Positions 35,810-43,258 of a stretch of DNA of 64,000 bases are shown piece after piece. This DNA is from Sarcina sp. DSM 11001 (lineage in GTDB: Bacteria > Bacillota > Clostridia > Lachnospirales > Lachnospiraceae). Numbering within the stretch: position 1 is the stretch's first letter; each line of letters begins with the position of its first letter. A program made the position numbers and the translations under genes. The notes under the pieces were generated by a model. That model had not been told where the DNA came from and searched no databases. It saw only the letters and a list, made by a program, of their open reading frames with translations. The DNA lies in assembly GCF_900101015.1 (NCBI RefSeq), contig NZ_FNFZ01000014.1:48384-112383 (forward strand). Reading direction: 5' to 3'.

Positions 35810-37141
35810 TTGAAAGAAGAAAACAAAAAGGCGCCGAGGCGGATCGCCCAGACGGTGCTGAATTCTCTTAAGGGCGGCGTGGTCCCGCGGATCGGCCTGC
35901 CCTATATTACTGTTGGAAGAAAAAACGAGATCCAGGCTCTCCTGCACGATGTGGACATCATATCGGAGGGCGGGGCTTCGTTCCGCTTTATCGTGGGAAG
36001 GTACGGCTCGGGCAAAAGCTTCCTGCTGCAGACGATCCGGAACTATGTGATGGACCGGGGGTTCATCGTCGCGGATGCGGATCTGTCTCCGGAGCGCCGG
36101 CTGCAGGGAACGCGCGGTCAGGGGCTCGCGACCTACCGGGAGCTGATCGGGAACCTGTCCACAAGGACCAAGCCCGAGGGCGGTGCGCTGACACTGGTGC
36201 TGGACCGCTGGATCAGCACTGTCCAGACCGGGGCAGCCCGGGAAAGCGGCCTCATGCCCGGAGATCCGGCGCTGACAGCCCTGGTGGACCGCAGGATCTA
36301 TGAAGTTACGTCCGCTGTCAGCGAACTGGTGCATGGATTTGAATTTGCCAGACTCCTGTCCATGTACTACCACGCTTACATAGAGGGCGCGGATGAGACA
36401 AAGGCAAAGGTCGTACGCTGGTTCCGGGGAGAATACAGCTTAAAACGAGAGGCAAAGGAGGAACTGGGGATCAATATCATCATCAATGATGATGACTGGT
36501 ACGAGTACCTCAAGCTTTTCGCGGCCTTTTTCCGCCTGGCCGGCTACGCAGGCATGTTTATCATGATCGACGAGCTGGTCAATATCTACAAGATCCCGAA
36601 TTCAATCACGCGTCAGTACAATTACGAAAAGATTCTGACTATGTACAACGACACCCTGCAGGGCAAGGCAAAGTACCTCGGGATCCTCATGGGAGCGACG
36701 CCCCAGGCCATGGAGGATAAACGCCGGGGAGTCTATAGTTATGAGGCGCTTCGGTCCCGCCTTTCCGAAGGCAGGTTTTCCAGGCCAGGCGCGCGCGACC
36801 TCCTGGCTCCGGTCATCCGCCTCGAGGCCCTGACGGCAGAGGAGATGCTGGTCCTGTGTGAGAAACTGTCCGAGATGCACACCGATCTCTACGGCTATCC
36901 GCGCAGGATCACGACAGAGGACCTGGCCCTGTTCATCCGCATTGAGTATGAGCGCATCGGGGCAGACCTGAACATCACCCCCCGCGAAATCATCCGCGAC
37001 TTCATCGAGCTCATGGACCTGCTCTATCAAAACCCTGCCATGTCCATCTCTGAACTCCTGAATTCAGATGAATTCTCCTACACAAAATCCGATGCCGTCT
37101 CCGATAAGGCGGATCAGAACTACGCGGAGTTCACGTTATAG
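35810..37141 (+). CDS. DUF2791/BrxD-like P-loop ATPase
   Basis: 443 residues from TTG at 35810, which has GGAG 8 nt upstream; a TTG 22 codons earlier lacks a site. Walker A GRYGSGKS (63-70) and Walker B MFIMIDE (Asp254, Glu255) are clear, with IGLPYITVGRKNEI near the start and an AAA/STAND-like helical C-terminus. This family (also called BREX ATP-binding BrxD) typically accompanies Lhr-like BrxHI helicases. Gap to the TerB-type gene is 181 bp, to the helicase 80 bp. Probably an ATP-driven partner of the helicase. The 3' end is duplicated (see 37112-37209). Confidence 0.85.
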   Translation: MKEENKKAPRRIAQTVLNSLKGGVVPRIGLPYITVGRKNEIQALLHDVDIISEGGASFRFIVGRYGSGKSFLLQTIRNYVMDRGFIVADADLSPERRLQGTRGQGLATYRELIGNLSTRTKPEGGALTLVLDRWISTVQTGAARESGLMPGDPALTALVDRRIYEVTSAVSELVHGFEFARLLSMYYHAYIEGADETKAKVVRWFRGEYSLKREAKEELGINIIINDDDWYEYLKLFAAFFRLAGYAGMFIMIDELVNIYKIPNSITRQYNYEKILTMYNDTLQGKAKYLGILMGATPQAMEDKRRGVYSYEALRSRLSEGRFSRPGARDLLAPVIRLEALTAEEMLVLCEKLSEMHTDLYGYPRRITTEDLALFIRIEYERIGADLNITPREIIRDFIELMDLLYQNPAMSISELLNSDEFSYTKSDAVSDKADQNYAEFTL

Positions 37142-37209
37142 TACTTGTACATGGATTTCAACATACAGATGTCGGTGATCAGAACTACGCAGAGTTCACG
37201 TTATAGTAC
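37112..37209 (+). repeat. Duplicated 3' end of the ATPase gene
   Basis: A 33-bp stretch covering the last codons and stop of the ATPase gene (37112-37144) recurs at 37177-37209 with one mismatch, 65 bp apart. The second copy ends 12 nt before the helicase ATG. Looks like a local duplication. Confidence 0.85.
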
Positions 37210-37221
37210 CGGAGGACAACT

Positions 37222-39777
37222 ATGGACATTTTTTATCGCTACGCGCCTTTTATTCAGGACTATATTTACCGGTCGGGCTGGAAGACACTGCGGGCGGTAC
37301 AGAACGCGGCGGGAGACGCGATCTTCAACTCGGACAAGAATGTGCTGCTGACGGCATCGACGGCCTCCGGAAAGACGGAGGCCGCTTTTTTCCCGATTCT
37401 GAGCCTGCTGGATGAAGATCCGTCCGCCACAGTGGGAGTGCTTTACATCGCGCCGCTCAAGGCCCTGATCAACGACCAGTTCGGCCGTCTGGAAGAGCTG
37501 TGCGAAGAAGCGGCGATCCCGGTCACCCGCTGGCACGGAGATGCGCCCCGGTCCCGCAAGAGAAAGCTCATGAAAAAGCCCGCCGGGATCCTCCAGATCA
37601 CGCCGGAGTCCCTGGAATCTCTGATGATCAACAAACATATGGAGATCCCGTCCCTGTTCCGGGATCTCCGCTTCATTGTGATCGATGAGATCCATTCCCT
37701 CCTGCGGGCTGACCGGGGCGGGCAGACCTTCTGCCTGATCGAACGCCTCTGCCGACTGGCAGGGTGCACACCCCGGCGGATCGGTCTGTCGGCGACCATC
37801 GGAAACCCGGAGGAAGCCGGCAGGTTCCTCGCTGCCGGAAGCGGGCGCGGGACTATCATTCCACGGTTTGACGGCGGAAAGGAAGTCTGGCGCCTGTCGA
37901 TGGAGCATTTTTTCAATACAGATCCCCAGGCGGACGGAACAGGAAACAGTTCTCCGCCCGGTACTCTGCCGCCTGCAGCGCCAAAGAAAACGCCGGTCAC
38001 AGCCGGCCTGACAGCTGAGTCCACTCTGGCTGCAAAACCCGGAGAATCCATGGAGGATGTCCTCGGAAAGCTGGTGGAATCCATTCTGGAGAACCATCCC
38101 GGAGATTCTCTGAAAGGAAATTTTCTGAAAAAAAATTCTCTGAAAGAAAATTCTCTGAAAGAAAATTCTCTGAAAGAAAATTCAGGGAATTGTCCGGAAG
38201 GGCTTTCAGAGAATTCAGAGAATTCGGAAAAGTCAGAGAAGTCAGGGAAGTCAGCAGCCGAAGATCCGGGTAAGGCTGAGGAAAGCACCTTTCTGACTGT
38301 AGAACCGCCCACCGACAGGGCCCCCGAGGCGGCGGATCCCGGCATGGGCTATATCTTTGAACACACGCGGGGAAAGAAGTGTCTTATTTTTACCAACTCC
38401 CGCGAAGAATGCGAATCAGTATGCCAGCATCTGCGTCAGTACTGCGAGGCAAACAACGAGCCGGACAGGTTCCTCATCCACCACGGCAACCTTTCGGTCT
38501 CCTACCGGGAGAGCGCGGAAGAGGAAATGAAGGACGACGAGTCCCTGATGAGTGTCTGCGCGACGGCGACGCTGGAACTGGGCATCGACATCGGGAGGCT
38601 CGAGCGGGCCTTCCAGATCGACGCGCCGTTCACAGTTTCCGGCTTTCTGCAGCGCATGGGCAGGACCGGAAGGCGGGGCAGTCCGTCGGAGATGTGGTTT
38701 GTCATGCGCGAGGACCATCCGGAGCCACGGGCCCTGCTCCCCGAGACACTCCCCTGGCGCATGATCCAGGGCATCGCCCTGGTCCAGCTCTATGTAGAGG
38801 AGCGCTTCGTGGAACCGCCCCGCACAGACAGGCTGCCGTTCTCTCTCCTCTACCACCAGACCATGAGCACACTGGCCTCCTGCGGCGAAATGACGCCCGC
38901 TGAACTGGCCTCCCGGATCCTGCCCCTGTCCGTCTTTCACCGGATCAGCCAGGATGATTTCCGCCTTCTCCTGAGGCACCTTCTGGAGATCGACCATATC
39001 AACCTGACTGAGAACGGCGGCCTGATCGTCGGTCTTGCCGGGGAGCGGATCGTGAACAATTACAAGTTTTACGCTGTCTTTCAGGAGAACATAGAATATT
39101 CCGTCCGGGCGGAATCCCGGGAGCTGGGCACCATCGTCAATCCCCCGCCGGCAGGGGAAAAGATCGCCATCGCCGGCCGGGTCTGGATCGTCGACGAGGT
39201 GGACCACAAGCGCCGCGAAGTGTACTGCACCCTGGTCAAAGGGAATATCCCCGCTTATTTCGGCGATGTCGCCGGAGACATCCACACCCGGATCCTGGAG
39301 CGGATGCACGGTGTCCTGACGGAAGATAAGAGCTATCCCTACCTCATGCGCCACGCCGTATTCCGGCTGAAGGAGGCACGGGATGTCTTCGCGAAAGCAG
39401 GCATGGAAAAAAAGCCGCTCATCCATCTGGGCGGAAAAATGTGGGCCCTGTTCCCGTGGCTGGGAAGCTATGCCTTCCTCGCTCTGGAGCGCTTTTTGAA
39501 GCTCCGCTGCGCAAGGCGCCTGGGCCTCAAGGGGCTGAACCCCTCCCGGCCTTATTATATGCAGTTTACCATGCAGGTGAATGAGGGCGAATTTTTTGAA
39601 ATACTAAAAGAAGAGGCGGATGCAGACTTCGATCCGCTTGAACTCGTCTACCCCAAAGAGGTTCCCGTCTTTGACAAATACGACCAGTATGTACCTCCGG
39701 AACTTGTCCGCAAGGGTTTTGCCCTCGGCGTCCTCGACGTGGAGGGAATGAAAAAGCGCGTGCGGGAATGGGGATGA
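37222..39777 (+). CDS. Lhr/BrxHI-like DEAD-box helicase
   Basis: 851-residue superfamily 2 helicase. Walker A TASGKTEAAF (Lys51), motif II DEIH (155-158), motif III GLSATIGNP, and motif VI QRMGRTGRR (477-485). After the motor comes a winged-helix/Lhr-core part through residue 851 (ELGTIVNPPPAGEKIAIAGRVW). A low-complexity insert at about 293-375 (LKENS repeats, Glu/Ser/Lys-rich) separates the two RecA lobes. GGAGG precedes ATG. Last gene of the cassette; ends 4 bp from the convergent exporter gene. Confidence 0.92.
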   Translation: MDIFYRYAPFIQDYIYRSGWKTLRAVQNAAGDAIFNSDKNVLLTASTASGKTEAAFFPILSLLDEDPSATVGVLYIAPLKALINDQFGRLEELCEEAAIPVTRWHGDAPRSRKRKLMKKPAGILQITPESLESLMINKHMEIPSLFRDLRFIVIDEIHSLLRADRGGQTFCLIERLCRLAGCTPRRIGLSATIGNPEEAGRFLAAGSGRGTIIPRFDGGKEVWRLSMEHFFNTDPQADGTGNSSPPGTLPPAAPKKTPVTAGLTAESTLAAKPGESMEDVLGKLVESILENHPGDSLKGNFLKKNSLKENSLKENSLKENSGNCPEGLSENSENSEKSEKSGKSAAEDPGKAEESTFLTVEPPTDRAPEAADPGMGYIFEHTRGKKCLIFTNSREECESVCQHLRQYCEANNEPDRFLIHHGNLSVSYRESAEEEMKDDESLMSVCATATLELGIDIGRLERAFQIDAPFTVSGFLQRMGRTGRRGSPSEMWFVMREDHPEPRALLPETLPWRMIQGIALVQLYVEERFVEPPRTDRLPFSLLYHQTMSTLASCGEMTPAELASRILPLSVFHRISQDDFRLLLRHLLEIDHINLTENGGLIVGLAGERIVNNYKFYAVFQENIEYSVRAESRELGTIVNPPPAGEKIAIAGRVWIVDEVDHKRREVYCTLVKGNIPAYFGDVAGDIHTRILERMHGVLTEDKSYPYLMRHAVFRLKEARDVFAKAGMEKKPLIHLGGKMWALFPWLGSYAFLALERFLKLRCARRLGLKGLNPSRPYYMQFTMQVNEGEFFEILKEEADADFDPLELVYPKEVPVFDKYDQYVPPELVRKGFALGVLDVEGMKKRVREWG
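38105..38190 (+). repeat. In-frame 15-bp repeats in the helicase gene
   Basis: About five copies of TTCTCTGAAAGAAAA encode LKENS pentapeptides between the two helicase lobes. The same unit length and similar sense sequence occur in the TerB-type gene. Confidence 0.82.
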
Positions 39778-39781
39778 GCTT

Positions 39782-40726
39782 TCAGGCACCGCTCCGCTCA
39801 CTGACCAGGGCAGATCCCAGAATGAGGACCGCGCCCAGGGCACCAGCGGCGGTGAGGCTCTCGCCCAGGAAGATCCAGGCAAAAAACAGGGCGGAGACAG
39901 GGTCAAGATAGCTGAAAACAGCGACGGTCTGCGCGGGAAGGTCCATACTGCTGAAATACAGCACGTAGGCGATCCCCGTATGAACGATCCCCATCAGCAC
40001 CAGCAGGAACCAGCCGGTGCCGGACATTTTTTCCAGCCCGGGATTCCTTGTGATGAGCAGGTAGGGGATCATGACGGCCGCCGCGGAAAACAGCTGGATC
40101 ATCGTTTTGACAACAGCGTCGAGGGGCGGGAGCAGTTTATTCAGTATGACTACAAAGGCATACAGAGCGGCCGCTCCGAGCCCGTACAGGATACCGCGCG
40201 GATCGCCGGCGGAGCCGGCAGCTGCCGCCGCTCCGGGAATCGTCAAACCGGGTATTGTCACTCCCGGAATTGTCACTCCGGAGAGGAGAACAAGTCCCAG
40301 GATAGCAAGAAAAGCACAGACCAGTTTTTTGGCAGTGAGCCGTTCCCGGAACAGGAGCGGAGACAAAAGGATCACGATCGTGGGCTGCATGTAGTAACAG
40401 AGGGTCGCCACGGCCACAGTGGTATATCGGTAGGCCTCGAAGAGCAGAATCCAGTTGACCCCAATGGCCGCTCCGGAGAGCACCAGCCAGAGCAAGGCGG
40501 AGCGGGGAACAGGCTGGATACGGGTGTTTTTCCTGTTCTTCCTGAGCCCGAGAAAGCCCAGGAGAAAGAGCGCTCCCAGGATCCCCCTTGAAAATGCAAG
40601 AAATTCAGAAGAAACCGGAATGCTGCGGCGAAAGATACCAACTGTGCCAAAGATCAGCATGGAAGCAGTCAGCTTTACAAGGGATCCGGATGAAAATCCT
40701 GTTGAGTACTCCGATTTCATTGTCAT
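39782..40726 (-). CDS. EamA/DMT-family transporter
   Basis: 314 residues with ten predicted membrane segments and two EamA halves (GVNWILLFEAYRYTTVAVATLCYYMQPTIVILLSPLLF in the first, broken here by its helix edges; FSYLDPVSALFFAWIFLGE in the second). Exports or imports metabolites; substrate unknown. Follows the ATP-grasp gene on the same strand with a 159-nt gap holding short A-rich repeats (40759-40815). A GAGAG site precedes the ATG. Confidence 0.9.
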   Translation of the reverse strand: MTMKSEYSTGFSSGSLVKLTASMLIFGTVGIFRRSIPVSSEFLAFSRGILGALFLLGFLGLRKNRKNTRIQPVPRSALLWLVLSGAAIGVNWILLFEAYRYTTVAVATLCYYMQPTIVILLSPLLFRERLTAKKLVCAFLAILGLVLLSGVTIPGVTIPGLTIPGAAAAAGSAGDPRGILYGLGAAALYAFVVILNKLLPPLDAVVKTMIQLFSAAAVMIPYLLITRNPGLEKMSGTGWFLLVLMGIVHTGIAYVLYFSSMDLPAQTVAVFSYLDPVSALFFAWIFLGESLTAAGALGAVLILGSALVSERSGA

Positions 40727-40758
40727 AATAATCTCTCTTACTCAGTAACTGTTTCTAA

Positions 40759-40815
40759 TAACTCAGGAAAAATAGCTTAAGAAAAATCACTTGAGAAAAA
40801 TAACTTAGGAAAAAC
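40759..40815. repeat. A-rich tandem repeat, about 16 bp x 3.5
   Basis: Imperfect units of the form ACTCAGGAAAAATAGC / CTTAAGAAAAATCACT / TGAGAAAAATAACTTA between the ATP-grasp and DMT genes. No gene. Confidence 0.6.
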
Positions 40816-40885
40816 TGCATGTCTTTTTTCGATCACTTTGTCGAAAACCCCGACGAGGCCTGTCTCCGTTCCGCCGTCCTCTTCC

Positions 40886-42067
40886 TCAGCCCAGGACAAA
40901 GGCGAAGTAGTCGTCCATCTCTTCCTTCTCTTTAAATCTCGCAAGATAGACATATCGTCCCATGGAAGGCCAGTCGATCGGCGGCATTTCCTCCTGCATC
41001 ACGATATCGCTCCCGTAGCGCTCCATGATCTCCTCGTGGCTATGGGAGAAGATATGGCCATCCTTGCGGGCTGCATAGGCGCAGAAGTAGTGATCGTCGG
41101 ATTCTGGGGCGAACCTTCTGCCGGAGGTGACCATTTCCGCGTAAATCTGAAAGACATCGGTCGACTGGGCGATATTCATCATATCCGGATCATGGCCGCC
41201 GGCGGGCCGCATATTTACCTCCATCACGGCATAATCTCCGGCTTTCCCGATGCCGTCATAGTCCTTTGTAATGTTGATGAATTCAAAATGGACAAACCGC
41301 CGGTCCGCCCCGAAGGCCTTTACGGTCTTCCTTCCCAGTTCGAGCAGTCTTTCGGGAACATCAGGGGTCGTGTAAAAATGAACGTTCTCGTCATTCTGAA
41401 CGGAATCCAGGACAGGCGCATAGGTGCACATGGATTCAAACAGCGGCTCACAGTCCTGACCGATGACAGCGTCATAGGTACAGATATCTCCGGACAGGAA
41501 TTCCTCCATCACATAGGGAACAGACGGCAGCTCATCATAAAACGAGACCAGGTCGTCCTCCGTCTCAAGCTTCATCGCTCCATTTGCGCCGACACCGATA
41601 TCCGGCTTTACGATCACAGGATAGCCGACTGTGGCTGCAAACTGCCTTCCTGCCTCGAGGTCCGTGACAATGTGCTGGCGCGCGGTGGGGATGCCTGCTT
41701 CCAGAAATACTTTCTTCATGGAGGATTTCTTCACAAGTTTCCCGATTCCGTCCTCCCTGGTGCCTACAGCAATATTGAAATCCGTCCTCAGACGCGCGTC
41801 TGCAGGGAGCCAGTATTCATTCAGGGATTCCAGCCAGTCTATCCTGCCGTATTTATGGATAAAAAAAGCGGCGGCCCGATATACCTGATCATACTCTTCA
41901 AGGGAATCGACATAATAATACTCTGTCAGGGAGTTTTTGAGCTGATCATTGAGCTCATCGTAGGGCACATCTCCGATTCCGAGCACATTTACTCCAAGCC
42001 TGTGCAGACGGTCACAGAAATATGTACAGGTGACGGGGTAGGCGGGGGAAATAAAAATAAAATTCAT
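40886..42067 (-). CDS. ATP-grasp carboxylate-amine ligase-like protein
   Basis: 393 residues. Seen: N-terminal FIFISPAYPVTCTYFCDRL (pre-ATP-grasp Rossmann-like), YPVIVKPDIGVGANGA (ATP-grasp lysine and glycine loop), YVMEEFLSG, and the metal-binding AVMEVNMRPAGGHDPDM. Such enzymes join a carboxylate to an amine with ATP. GAAAGGAG precedes ATG. Upstream of a DMT transporter on the same strand; a ligase-exporter pair is possible. Substrates unknown. Confidence 0.9.
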   Translation of the reverse strand: MNFIFISPAYPVTCTYFCDRLHRLGVNVLGIGDVPYDELNDQLKNSLTEYYYVDSLEEYDQVYRAAAFFIHKYGRIDWLESLNEYWLPADARLRTDFNIAVGTREDGIGKLVKKSSMKKVFLEAGIPTARQHIVTDLEAGRQFAATVGYPVIVKPDIGVGANGAMKLETEDDLVSFYDELPSVPYVMEEFLSGDICTYDAVIGQDCEPLFESMCTYAPVLDSVQNDENVHFYTTPDVPERLLELGRKTVKAFGADRRFVHFEFINITKDYDGIGKAGDYAVMEVNMRPAGGHDPDMMNIAQSTDVFQIYAEMVTSGRRFAPESDDHYFCAYAARKDGHIFSHSHEEIMERYGSDIVMQEEMPPIDWPSMGRYVYLARFKEKEEMDDYFAFVLG

Positions 42068-42140
42068 AAGGGATCTCCTTTCGGCGATGTGGTTTGAGTT
42101 ATCTTTTCCTACGCTGTGTTTTTCTGTTGTTTTTTCATTT

Positions 42141-42186
42141 ATCAGTTTGTTCTTTCATCCATCAGTCTGTTCTTTCATCCATCAGT
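42141..42186. repeat. 20-bp tandem duplication before degV
   Basis: ATCAGTTTGTTCTTTCATCC (42141-42160) and ATCAGTCTGTTCTTTCATCC (42161-42180), then a partial ATCAGT. Lies between the divergent ATP-grasp and DegV genes. Confidence 0.8.
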
Positions 42187-42291
42187 GAATTGCGGTCGGA
42201 GCAGTTTCGTGTTATTCTTATTCTATTGGTTTTGATTCTGTGCGCAGGTATCACAGAGCGCATTCGTAAGACACTGTACAGGAGACTATGT

Positions 42292-43161
42292 ATGAAAACT
42301 GCCGTCGTCGTTGACAGTCACAGCAGCATCACCCCCGAGGAAGCCGGGCGGCTGGGCATATTTCTGCTTCCGGCACCGTTTCTCATTGATGGCGTCAACT
42401 ACTATGAGAATGAAAATATCACCAGGGAAAAGTTTTTTGAGCTGTTGACTTCAGGGGCCTCCGTATCCACTTACCAGCCTACGCCGGATAGTATTATGGA
42501 GATCTGGGACAAGGTGCTTCTTTCCTATGATGAGCTCCTCTATATGCCCATCAGCAGCGGTCTGAGCGGCTCCTGTTCCACTTCCATGCTTCTGGCGGAA
42601 CAGGATAAGTACGAAGGCCGAGTGTATGTAGTGGATAACGGCCGGATCTCCACGCCGATGCACTGCACCGTCCTGGACGCGCTGGAAATGATCGAAGCCG
42701 GTCACAATGCTGCCCATGTCAAGTCTGTCCTGGAAAAATACCGGGATGAGGAAGTGATCTATCTTGCCGTGGATACACTGGAATACCTGAAAAAGGGCGG
42801 AAGGATCACTCCCGCTGCCGCGGCTGTGGGAAGCATTTTAAAGATAAAGCCGATCCTGCAGCTGACTACCGGCATTCTGGCTCCCTACAGAAATGCCCGC
42901 GGTATGGTAAAAGCAAAAGCCATGATGATCGAACAGATCCGGACCGACCTCAACACCCGCTTTTCCGATTGGTATAAGAATAACGCCTTCTATCTGATGA
43001 CCGCCACCAGCGCGGATCCGCACACGACAGCGGACTGGATCCGGCAGGTAAAGGAAGCCTTCCCCGGCATCCCGGTTCTGAGTGATTACCTGTCTCTGGG
43101 CGTCTGCTGCCACACCGGGCCGGGAGCTCTCGGAATCGGCGTATCGGTCAAGCCGGTCTGA
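42292..43161 (+). CDS. DegV-family fatty-acid-binding protein
   Basis: 289 residues. Seen: TAVVVDSHSSIT (DegV start), STYQPTPDSIMEIW, ISSGLSGSC with the Ser pocket, VDTLEYLKKGGRI and the KPIL segment, all typical of DegV proteins that bind fatty acids and pass them to fatty acid kinase. The in-frame extension upstream is hydrophobic and repeat-derived, so ATG at 42292 with GGAG 9 nt upstream is chosen. Convergent with the esterase gene. Confidence 0.93.
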   Translation: MKTAVVVDSHSSITPEEAGRLGIFLLPAPFLIDGVNYYENENITREKFFELLTSGASVSTYQPTPDSIMEIWDKVLLSYDELLYMPISSGLSGSCSTSMLLAEQDKYEGRVYVVDNGRISTPMHCTVLDALEMIEAGHNAAHVKSVLEKYRDEEVIYLAVDTLEYLKKGGRITPAAAAVGSILKIKPILQLTTGILAPYRNARGMVKAKAMMIEQIRTDLNTRFSDWYKNNAFYLMTATSADPHTTADWIRQVKEAFPGIPVLSDYLSLGVCCHTGPGALGIGVSVKPV

Positions 43162-43258
43162 TAAGGACGCGGCTGTAAAGCTGCAGCTGCTTTTTCGATC
43201 TTCGATCCCATACTTCCCTGCATTCCCTTCGTCAGAAAAAATTTCTTCAACAAGGAGA

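Noticed and set aside
33193..39777. Complete BREX or DISARM system
   Set aside because: No PglX/methylase, PglZ, BrxC or nuclease is adjacent; flanks are an ACT-domain gene and a DMT transporter.
42094..42291. Hydrophobic N-terminal extension of the DegV protein (possible signal or membrane anchor)
   Set aside because: The stretch includes a 20-bp tandem duplication, and ATG at 42292 has a good ribosome site and matches the family start.
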